Shown in pieces: positions 1 to 5,894 of a stretch of 5,928 nucleotides of DNA. Each line of letters opens with the position of its first letter. The first letter of the stretch is position 1. Below the pieces are notes generated by a model that was not told where the DNA came from, ran no database searches, and was given only the letters and a program-made list of their open reading frames with translations. This stretch comes from G963669175 sp964648415. Lineage in GTDB: Bacteria > Electryoneota > Electryoneia > Electryoneales > Electryoneaceae. The DNA is taken from contig CAZYOC010000268.1 in assembly GCA_964648415.1 (NCBI GenBank), positions 1 to 5,928 on the forward strand, in the 5' to 3' direction. The position numbers and the translations under genes were made by a program.

Positions 1-16
1 TAAGTATTTGTTTATT

Positions 17-43
17 CTGGATTCCTGCTTTCGCAGGAATGAC
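17..43. repeat. Short hairpin repeat (REP-like intergenic element)
   Basis: The core is a perfect inverted repeat with arms ATTCCTGC (21-28) and GCAGGAAT (33-40) around a TTTC loop, flanked by CTGG and GAC. From memory, this general pattern (a TGGATTCCnGC arm, a short loop, then GCnGGAATGAC) is scattered between genes in many bacterial genomes as a REP-like repeat. Copies elsewhere in this genome cannot be checked here. It starts about 17 bp beyond the stop of the membrane-peptide gene, so it could act as a 3' stem-loop for the satD transcript. No U-tract follows on the minus strand, so a classical intrinsic terminator is not supported. Confidence 0.6.
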
Positions 44-56
44 ATCATGGGACATT

Positions 57-158
57 TCATTTGAGAATTACTATAAAATGAAATATAATAAGCGCAATTA
101 CTTCTCCTAAAACAAATATAACAAAGAAATAAGCTACTTTTTGAAGCAGATCCACCAT
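57..158 (-). CDS. 33-residue single-pass membrane peptide next to satD
   Basis: Not a recognised family. The frame starts at ATG (156-158) with a strong ribosome binding site, AGGGGG at 164-169, 5 bases upstream, and ends at TGA (57-59). The peptide begins MVDLLQKVAYFF and ends FIVILK. Residues 8-32 are almost entirely hydrophobic and would form one transmembrane helix, with an acidic residue (Glu19) in the middle and a lysine at the C-terminus. Only 19 bp separates the satD stop from this start, so the two are probably one transcript. From family knowledge, SatD genes often sit beside a larger multi-pass DUF3307 membrane protein. Here the frame closes after 33 residues and a hairpin repeat follows, so this is either a different small partner or the remnant of a larger one. 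A small membrane toxin or effector is possible but unproven. The ribosome site, spacing and clean hydrophobic profile argue that it is real. Confidence 0.55.
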   Translation of the reverse strand: MVDLLQKVAYFFVIFVLGEVIALIIFHFIVILK

Positions 159-177
159 GTTATCCCCCTATCTAAGC

Positions 178-807
178 TTAACTTATGATACTATAGATTA
201 ATGATTTTAATATATTATATTCTTCAATCAGTAGGTTTTTCCGTCTTTTCCATACTTGACTCCTATGCATGTTATTCTTCTTACCTACTTCGGAGTTGTT
301 GGAATTACCTAACATATCCATTACAATATGGCTATCCTTAAGGCTCCACTTTCTCTTAATCCCCACCAATACTCGTAAACCATATTCTATTTTTTTTGAT
401 TTATCCTCGTCCTCGATAAAAACTTGTATGTCTGGTTTATTTTTCTTATTCTCCGTGATTTGTTTTCTGGCAAAAGTTAAACCGGGACCTATCATTCCAT
501 ATGCAATGTCTCTATTCAATTTTGTATCTATCTTTCCATAATGAATAATATATCGAATGCTAAAATCGTATCTATTCATATACCTTTTCTCTTCAAAAAA
601 TATTATTGATTCAACAGCCGTTTTGAGCGTATCGCAAACGCCTTGAAATTCATCACCTAAGGTTGTCGTGAAAGGAGATAATGCCTTCTCACCAAAGCTA
701 TCCCTGAACGCTTCCAACAGATCCGCCAGTTGAAAACTAAGGACGTTGCTGTCGAGCCGACTGCTTCCTATTACATCCCCCATCACAATGTAGTAATACT
801 CTGACAT
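178..807 (-). CDS. SatD-family protein (cyclase-like motifs, C-terminal HTH)
   Basis: A 209-residue protein recognised as SatD-like by its N-terminal GDVIGSSR (10-17), central TLGDEFQGV (49-57), IRYIIHYGKI (84-93) and GMIGPGLTFARKQI (104-117). The name comes from the Streptococcus mutans sat (secretion and acid tolerance) operon, and the biochemical role of the family is not settled. About 200-220 residues is normal, so it appears full length. The C-terminus (about 170-198, SEVGKKNNMHRSQVWKRR) looks like a helix-turn-helix and is strongly basic. Asp11 and Asp52, 41 residues apart, are placed like the two metal-binding aspartates of class III nucleotide cyclases; this parallel is my inference. 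No signal peptide or membrane segment is seen. The ATG at 805-807 has GGAG (814-817) 6 bases upstream. The gene is AT-rich, unlike dinG upstream, and a membrane-peptide gene follows, suggesting a transferred two-gene unit. Confidence 0.8.
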   Translation of the reverse strand: MSEYYYIVMGDVIGSSRLDSNVLSFQLADLLEAFRDSFGEKALSPFTTTLGDEFQGVCDTLKTAVESIIFFEEKRYMNRYDFSIRYIIHYGKIDTKLNRDIAYGMIGPGLTFARKQITENKKNKPDIQVFIEDEDKSKKIEYGLRVLVGIKRKWSLKDSHIVMDMLGNSNNSEVGKKNNMHRSQVWKRRKNLLIEEYNILKSLIYSIIS

Positions 808-826
808 CGGACTCTCCGTAGCAGAA

Positions 827-853
827 TTTATGCTTCGGGTTGGCTTGCAGCAA
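827..853 (-). promoter_or_regulatory. Weak sigma70-like promoter candidate for satD
   Basis: On the minus strand, TTGCTG (848-853) could serve as a -35 box and CATAAA (827-832) as a -10 box, with a 15-bp spacer. The matches are partial and the spacer is shorter than the usual 16-18 bp. The placement, about 20 bp upstream of the satD start codon and just before its GGAG ribosome site, is what makes it plausible. Confidence 0.22.
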
Positions 854-867
854 AACCACTGCTACAA
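845..867. repeat. Inverted repeat upstream of satD (possible operator)
   Basis: TTGCAGCA (845-852) and TGCTACAA (860-867) are inverted copies with one mismatch, separated by 7 bases. The element overlaps the candidate -35 box of satD. The SatD C-terminus resembles a helix-turn-helix, so autoregulation through this site is conceivable, but nothing in the sequence proves binding. Confidence 0.3.
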
Positions 868-974
868 TGGCGTTAGTAGCACGAACAATGATACGTGGTG
901 TTCTGCGAAGATGCAAGTGGCAGTAAAAAGAATCCTACACGCTGTCTGGCGTTTTGAGAACTTCACGCAACCTC

Positions 975-3830
975 TCATTCTTCCGATTCATTCAGAAATC
1001 CTTCCAGCGCGCCGAACAGCCGGTCGTAATCGCGGTACTCGATGGGGCGTACGGGCAGGGAGTCCAGGATGATGCGTCCCCAGCGGCTGGTAGTGATGCG
1101 GGGGTCGCAGATCACCGCCACGCCGACATCGTCGACCGCACGGATCAGCCGGCCGATGCCCTGCCGCAGCTTCAGCGCCGCTTCGGGCAGGGTGTATTCC
1201 ATGAAGGGGTTGCCGCCTTCGCGTTCGATCTTTTCGCTACGCGCCTGCACCAGCGGGTCGGTGGGGACAGAAAAAGGCAAGCGCGCCACGATCAGCAGCT
1301 CCAGCGAATCGCCCGGCACGTCGATCCCTTCCCAGAAGCTGTCCAGGCCGAACAGGGTCGATTGCCGGTTCTGCTTGAAGCGTTCCAGCAGGTTGGCCGT
1401 GCCGCCGTCGAGCCCTTGCCCCAGCAGCATCCAGTCCTCCTGCTTCATCCAGGATTTCGTGTAGTCGTAGGCTTCACGCAGCATCTTGTGGGAGGTGAAC
1501 AGCACCAGCGAGCCGGCGTCCAGCTCCACCGAGAGCCGGTAGGCCAGCCGTCCCACGCCCTTCGTGAACCGCGCCACATCATGCTTGGGGTTGCCGATGA
1601 ACGACGCCACCGTGATGAAGAGCTGCTCGTTCCAGTCGAAGGGCGAATCGTAAATCGTGCCGCGATATTCCGGCACACCCAATCGGCCGGCGATGTAGTC
1701 GAACTTGCCGGCCACGGTCATCGTGGCGGAGGTCAGCACCACCGCTCGCGCCTTGTCGTAGAGGGTCTCCTTCAGCACTTCGCCCACGTTGAGCGGCGCG
1801 CCGTACAACCGTACCGGGAACATGGGGTTGCGCGGCAGGTCGTACCAGAAGACGATGTTCTCTTTTTCCGGGCCGGTCAGCACATCCAGCGCCAGGCGGA
1901 TGGTCTTCACCTCGCCGAACAACCGGTTGAGTTCACCGCCCAGGTCGTCGCCGTCGACCAGGTCCAGCTCAGACTCGCTCATCTCGTCGATCAACGCCTT
2001 GAGCTTCTTCTCCAGATCCTTCAGCGCGTTCTTCAGCGCCTGCAGCTCGAAGTCGACGTCCTTGAAGGTCTCGCGGCCGTCACGATACCGCACTCGTCGC
2101 GTGTAGCCGTCGTCCGCTCCGGTGTGGTCACTCAGTGTCTCGAACAACGCCCTGGAGAAGTCTGTGGCCGCTGTGTCGGCTTCTTTCACCACCTCCAGCG
2201 TCTCCTCCACCGGGTCGGCGTCAGCGTCGCCCCGTTCCAGCGGCGACTTCAGCCAAGCCAGCGCCATGTTACCCAGCCGCACCAGCAGGCCGGTCTCGCT
2301 GCGTTTGTCGTAGAGACGGCCCAGCACGCCCCGCACCTGGTTGGCGTGGAACTCGAGCCCGAGGTGGTTGGCCGCCACCGATTCCACATGATGCGCCTCG
2401 TCGAGCACCGCGCAGTGGTAGTCGCCGATCACGCCCCCGTCGGTGGCCAGGTCGCTGAACAGCAGCGAATGGTTCACCAGCACCACGTGCGCCGAGAGTA
2501 CGCTGCTGCGGACCCGGTGCAGGAAGCAGTGCTCCTGGCCCCGGCAGACGCGCGCGGTGCAGAACCCCGATTCCGCCGAAATCCGCGCCCAGACTCCGCG
2601 AGCGGGACGGAACCCGGTACACTCCGAAATGTCGCCGCTGCGGGTACGGTTCAGCCAGCGCACCAACGGCAGCAGCGAGATGCGTTCCTCGGAAGTGAGT
2701 GACGTGGGATCGGACGTCACCTTATCAAAGCGCCGTTTGCAGATATAGTTACTGCGTCCCTTCAGCAGCACGGCCTTCACTCCCCCGCCGATGGCTTCGT
2801 TCAGCGAGGGCAGATCCTTGAAGAAGAGCTGTTCCTGCAGGTGACGGGTATAGGTGGATACGACCACCTTCTGCTCTTCTCGCTCGGCGTGAAGCAGCGA
2901 CGGCAGCAGGTAGGCGAAGCTTTTGCCCGTACCGGTGCCGCCCTCGGCGAAGAGGAAGCCGCCCTCGGAGAACGTGTCGAGCACCTCGTTGGCCATGTGG
3001 ACCTGCCCGTCACGCGGCTGGAAACCCTCCAGCACCTGCGACAGGGGACCGTCCTCGGCGAAGAAGGATTCGATGGTGGTCTTGGACCGCTCCAGCCGGT
3101 CCAGCGCCGACTCCTCCTCCTCGTCCTTGTACCATTTGCCGATGCGGTTGTCGGGCAGGCGTTCCGGTTTGTCCGGCCCCAGGGGACCGTTGCCGATACT
3201 GGCCAGCCCGCCGATAATCTCCCACAAAGCGGTGTCCTGGCCGACCAGCCGGTGCATCTCCTGCAACTCGCCGAAAGGTGTGCGTCTCGCGGCGGCCAAC
3301 AGCTTCAGCAGCACCTCTCCGGTGGCTTCCGCGTCGTTTACGGCGCGGTGGTGACCGTCGAGAGTCACCTCGCAGTAGTCCACGAGGACATTGAGCGCGA
3401 AGGAGTGCCACGTGGGGAAGAACGCGCGGGCGATGTCCAGCGTGTCCAGGATCGCCCCGGGCTCCCAGTCGAGGGCCCGGTCGGCGGGCAACTGGTTCAA
3501 TTCGCTGCGGATGAAGCCCAGGTCGAAGCCGACGTTCTGGCCGAGGACAGGATCGCCGCCGATGAACTCGATGTAGGGCGCGAGCAGGTCTTCCACCACC
3601 GCCGCCCCGTCCAGGTCGGTGTCGGTGATGCCGGTCAGGCGGGTGATCTCCGGCGGCACACGCCCCTCGATGGCGATCAGCTCGCTGAAGCGCGCTTCGG
3701 GCTGGCCGCCCACAAAACGCACCGCGCCCAGTTCGAGGGCGCGGCAGGTTGACGGGTCCCCGCCCGTCGTCTCCAAATCAATCGCCACGAACCGGCTCAG
3801 TCCCAGCCGGGCGAGTTCTTCCGGGGTCAA
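975..3830 (-). CDS. dinG: DinG-family helicase with N-terminal DEDDh exonuclease
   Basis: A 951-residue cytoplasmic nuclease-helicase, presumably for DNA repair or R-loop and structured-DNA processing. Residues 10-180 form a DnaQ-like 3'-5' exonuclease with DLETTG (Asp18, Glu20), Asp103, His161 and Asp166, a complete DEDDh set. The helicase part has Walker A EGGTGTGKS (296-304), DEAH (477-480), LTSATM (699-704), DSFWEGIDVPG (830-840) and QGIGRLIR (890-897). Cys364, Cys424, Cys429 and Cys435 form an XPD-type Fe-S site whose last three spacings (+5, +6) match E. coli DinG. Length fits the exonuclease-fused form; E. coli DinG, about 716 residues, lacks the nuclease. The start is uncertain: TTG at 3828-3830 has no clear ribosome site, whereas in-frame CTG at 3852-3854 overlaps the gcvPB stop and has GGAG 8 bases upstream, adding 8 residues. 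It lies 20 bp behind gcvPB, so co-transcription is likely. Confidence 0.95.
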   Translation of the reverse strand: MTPEELARLGLSRFVAIDLETTGGDPSTCRALELGAVRFVGGQPEARFSELIAIEGRVPPEITRLTGITDTDLDGAAVVEDLLAPYIEFIGGDPVLGQNVGFDLGFIRSELNQLPADRALDWEPGAILDTLDIARAFFPTWHSFALNVLVDYCEVTLDGHHRAVNDAEATGEVLLKLLAAARRTPFGELQEMHRLVGQDTALWEIIGGLASIGNGPLGPDKPERLPDNRIGKWYKDEEEESALDRLERSKTTIESFFAEDGPLSQVLEGFQPRDGQVHMANEVLDTFSEGGFLFAEGGTGTGKSFAYLLPSLLHAEREEQKVVVSTYTRHLQEQLFFKDLPSLNEAIGGGVKAVLLKGRSNYICKRRFDKVTSDPTSLTSEERISLLPLVRWLNRTRSGDISECTGFRPARGVWARISAESGFCTARVCRGQEHCFLHRVRSSVLSAHVVLVNHSLLFSDLATDGGVIGDYHCAVLDEAHHVESVAANHLGLEFHANQVRGVLGRLYDKRSETGLLVRLGNMALAWLKSPLERGDADADPVEETLEVVKEADTAATDFSRALFETLSDHTGADDGYTRRVRYRDGRETFKDVDFELQALKNALKDLEKKLKALIDEMSESELDLVDGDDLGGELNRLFGEVKTIRLALDVLTGPEKENIVFWYDLPRNPMFPVRLYGAPLNVGEVLKETLYDKARAVVLTSATMTVAGKFDYIAGRLGVPEYRGTIYDSPFDWNEQLFITVASFIGNPKHDVARFTKGVGRLAYRLSVELDAGSLVLFTSHKMLREAYDYTKSWMKQEDWMLLGQGLDGGTANLLERFKQNRQSTLFGLDSFWEGIDVPGDSLELLIVARLPFSVPTDPLVQARSEKIEREGGNPFMEYTLPEAALKLRQGIGRLIRAVDDVGVAVICDPRITTSRWGRIILDSLPVRPIEYRDYDRLFGALEGFLNESEE

Positions 3831-3850
3831 TGGGTGAGATTCTGGCAGAC

Positions 3851-5294
3851 TCAGTCGCTTGTCTCCGGCTTGAAACAGACGTTGGGGTTACGCGCCGCCC
3901 CCGCTTCATCCAACCGGCGCACCGGCGTGGTGTGCGGAGCGGTCTTCAACAGCTCCGGGTCGTCCTTCGCTTCCTGCGCGATCTGCTTCATAATGGTCAG
4001 GAAATGATCCACCGATTCCTTCGATTCCGTTTCGGTGGGCTCGATCATCATGGCCTCGTGAACGATCAACGGGAAGTACACCGTGGGAGCGTGGACGCCG
4101 AAATCCAGCAGCCGCTTGGCGATGTCCAGCGCCTTGACGCCGTTTTCCTTGAGCTGCCGGTCGGCGCTGAACACGCACTCGTGCAGGCATCGTTCCGGGT
4201 GCGGCAGGTCGAAATCCTCCTGCAACAGCACACGGATGTAATTGGCGTTGAGGATGGCCGCTTCGCTGACCCGCCGCAGCCCGTCGCCGCCGTTGGCCAG
4301 GATGTAGGTCAACGCCCGCACCATCACCAGGAAGTTGCCGTAAAATGCGTGGATCTTGCCGATGCTCATCGCGTGGTCCCAGTCCTGGTAATACAGGTCG
4401 TCGTCCTTGACCACCACGGGGACCGGCAGGTAGGGCTCCAGCGCTTCGGTGCAGACCACAGGACCGCTGCCCGGGCCGCCGCCGCCGTGAGGCGTCGAGA
4501 ACGTCTTGTGCAGGTTGATGTGCATGACGTCGAAGCCCATGTCCGCCGGACGCGTAATGCCCATCATGGCGTTGAGGTTGGCGCCGTCCATGTAGATCAA
4601 CCCGCCGGCCTCGCGCACCAGCCGCGAGATCTCCACGATTTCACTCTCGAAAATGCCGAGCGTGTTCGGGTTGGTGATCATCAGGCCTACGGTATCGTCG
4701 CCGATCACGTCCCTGATGGCCTCCACCGACAGCACACCGTCCTCACTGGAGGGCACCTCGATCACCTCGAAGCCCGCGAAGGCGATGGATGCCGGGTTGG
4801 TGCCGTGCGCGGAGTCCGGGATAATCACCTTGTTGCGTTTCAGGTCGCCCCGGTCGGCGTGGTAGGCCTTCATCAGCATCAGGCCGGTGAGCTCGCCCGA
4901 CGCGCCGGCGGGCGGCTGCAACGAGACCGCATCGAACCCGGTCACCGTCTTCAACGCTTCGCCCAGCAGCCACATCAGCTCCAGCGCGCCCTGCACCGAC
5001 GAGGTGGGCGCCAACGGATGCAATCCCGCCCATTCAGGCATCCCCACAATCGCCTCGTTCAGCTTGGGGTTGTACNNNNNNNNNNGGGTAGAAGTCCTTG
5101 TCCACATGATGGTTGAGTGTGGACAGGCGCGTGAAGTGGCGGATGGCGTCAAACTCGGAGACTTCGGGCAACGGCGCGGGCTCGCTGCGACGCAGATGCT
5201 CCGGCGGCAACGCGCTTTCCGGGACATCCAACGCGGGCGGCTTCACCCCACGGCGCCCCGGCTGAGACAGTTCGTACAGCAGTTTTTCCGGCAT
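3851..5294 (-). CDS. gcvPB: Glycine dehydrogenase (decarboxylating) subunit 2, interrupted by an assembly gap
   Basis: Subunit 2 of the two-part P protein of the glycine cleavage system. Using pyridoxal phosphate, P protein decarboxylates glycine and passes the aminomethyl group to lipoyl-GcvH. Family signatures are PGRRG near the N-terminus, VQGALELMW, DSAHGTNPAS, YMDGANLNA and NLHKTFSTPHGGGGPGSGP, whose lysine (about residue 267) is the expected PLP-binding lysine. The start is ATG (5292-5294) with GAGG (5300-5303) 5 bases upstream; the stop is TGA (3851-3853). The N run at 5076-5085 falls between DKDFYP and YNPKLNE, where relatives carry LGSCTMK. Restoring 21 bases in place of 10 Ns gives 1455 nt and 484 residues, a normal length, and reconnects the frame. 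It is therefore an intact gene with an assembly gap, not a pseudogene. It probably leads an operon with dinG; its partner gcvPA is not in the window. Confidence 0.95.
3852..3866 (-). promoter_or_regulatory. Ribosome binding site and alternative CTG start for dinG
   Basis: On the minus strand GGAG (3863-3866) lies 8 bases before a CTG (3852-3854). This CTG shares two bases with the TGA stop of gcvPB (3851-3853) and is in frame with the dinG domain. The arrangement resembles a translationally coupled stop/start overlap. The TTG at 3830 lacks a comparable ribosome site. Which codon is used decides whether the protein has 951 or 959 residues. Confidence 0.4.
5076..5085. other. Assembly gap (10 Ns) of wrong length inside gcvPB
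   Basis: Ten Ns lie in the codons for the conserved PLGSCTMKYNPK segment of GcvPB. The flanking bases keep CC of the proline codon on one side and the G ending the lysine codon on the other. The missing part should be 21 bases, so the run is a placeholder. Because 10 is not a multiple of 3, it shifts the reading frame artificially. Confidence 0.9.
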
Positions 5295-5517
5295 TGTATC
5301 CTCGAAACGATGGTTCGTGTTGTAACGGGAAAACGTACGCAGAGCAGGCCGGTCTCCACAAGCCGAACTGAGCGGGATGAGGCGGGATAAGTGCGGCATC
5401 CGGACACAGGAACCACAGGTTATCATTCTGTCCTGAACACAGGAGCGGGAGACAATCCCTCCCCGCCATGGTGATGATTTCGCTCGAGACAGGCCGACGC
5501 TGTCCCGTATATTTCAC

Positions 5518-5543
5518 GAACGAACCACGGCAGTGGTTCTCTG
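5518..5543. repeat. 26-bp direct repeat, copy 1, with internal hairpin
   Basis: This copy matches 5564-5589 at 24 of 26 positions with an offset of 46 bp. It contains a perfect 7-bp stem, GAACCAC (5522-5528) with GTGGTTC (5533-5539), around a GGCA loop. Confidence 0.7.
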
Positions 5544-5563
5544 ACCTGGCCCGGACACCCCAT

Positions 5564-5589
5564 GAACAAACCACGGTAGTGGTTCTCTG
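5564..5589. repeat. 26-bp direct repeat, copy 2, with internal hairpin
   Basis: This is the second copy of the repeat at 5518-5543. The two differences are G to A (5522 versus 5568) and C to T (5531 versus 5577). The first shortens the stem to 6 bp (AACCAC 5569-5574, GTGGTT 5579-5584) and the second lies in the loop. Confidence 0.7.
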
Positions 5590-5595
5590 CCATAG

Positions 5596-5633
5596 CCCAA
5601 GGTACGCGCCGTCAGTTTGGCGTGCACCTTGGG
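5596..5633. repeat. Long inverted repeat (15-bp arms)
   Basis: The arms CCCAAGGTACGCGCC (5596-5610) and GGCGTGCACCTTGGG (5619-5633) pair with one A-C mismatch and one G-T pair around an 8-base loop. It is the longest stem in the region. No U-tract follows on either strand, so it is not a typical terminator. Confidence 0.7.
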
Positions 5634-5653
5634 AACAGGTTTACCAGATCCTT

Positions 5654-5672
5654 CAACCCCGGCAGCGGGTTG
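5654..5672. repeat. Small inverted repeat (6-bp arms)
   Basis: CAACCC (5654-5659) and GGGTTG (5667-5672) are perfect inverted copies around a 7-base loop. It is short enough to arise by chance, and is listed because it falls within the hairpin series. Confidence 0.4.
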
Positions 5673-5718
5673 CATAAAACGATAACAAACTGTCGTCATG
5701 TGATTCAAAGCATGGTAG

Positions 5719-5740
5719 CCCGGACCGCCCTCGGTCCGGG
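5719..5740. repeat. GC-rich palindrome (REP-like)
   Basis: A perfect 9-bp stem, CCCGGACCG (5719-5727) with CGGTCCGGG (5732-5740), encloses a CCCT loop. GC-rich palindromes of this kind are often dispersed intergenic repeats. Whether it is repeated elsewhere in this genome cannot be seen from the window. Confidence 0.65.
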
Positions 5741-5755
5741 GATAGTACGCGAGTC

Positions 5756-5793
5756 GTGTCAGTTCCTTAGCGTCGTGTGCGGAGAACTGACAC
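5756..5793. repeat. Inverted repeat with perfect 10-bp arms
   Basis: GTGTCAGTTC (5756-5765) and GAACTGACAC (5784-5793) are perfect inverted copies separated by 18 bases. The right arm overlaps the start of the 34-bp direct repeat at 5789. A protein-binding site, a mobile-element end or an RNA hairpin are all possible. Confidence 0.6.
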
Positions 5794-5822
5794 AATAAAA
5801 CGCACGCATGGCCCGATTTGCC
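5789..5822. repeat. 34-bp perfect direct repeat, copy 1
   Basis: This stretch begins GACACAATAAAACGCACGC and is identical to 5895-5928. With one mismatch the match extends left to 5785. The offset between copies is 106 bp. Confidence 0.85.
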
Positions 5823-5894
5823 CCTTACCATCCTCGGACGCTTATCGGACACAACAATGGACGACGCAACGGAACAGAAAGAGTACGCAAAACG

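Larger units (their letters stand above)
808..974. other. Intergenic region between dinG and satD
   Basis: This 167-bp stretch holds the 3' flank of dinG and the presumed promoter region of satD, and base composition changes across it. Minus-strand sequence just beyond the dinG stop contains only a 4-bp stem (ACGC/GCGT) followed about 7 bases later by a short T-run, so a dinG terminator is weak at best and read-through into satD is possible. No coding sequence is supported here. Confidence 0.6.

Noticed and set aside
901..974. Intrinsic terminator after dinG
   Set aside because: The only stem before the T-run is 4 bp and the T-run is about 7 bases away, too weak to call.
954..2702. Long plus-strand open frame (582 codons) opposite dinG
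   Set aside because: It is antisense to a clearly recognisable helicase in GC-rich DNA, where such frames are common; its translation is rich in Arg, Gln, His and Val and shows no motif.
2841..3752. Plus-strand open frame (303 codons) opposite the dinG N-terminal half
   Set aside because: It is another antisense shadow of a conserved coding region without recognisable domains.
3749..5116. Long plus-strand open frame (455 codons) opposite gcvPB
   Set aside because: It is antisense to gcvPB, runs through the N gap, and its composition (rich in Arg, His, Val and Gln) has no family signature.
3851..5294. gcvPB as a frameshifted pseudogene
   Set aside because: The frame change coincides exactly with the 10-N run, and both sides match the family continuously once 21 bases are restored.
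5149..5574. Minus-strand open frame of 141 codons overlapping the gcvPB 5' end
   Set aside because: It overlaps the real gcvPB N-terminus in another frame and has no family resemblance.
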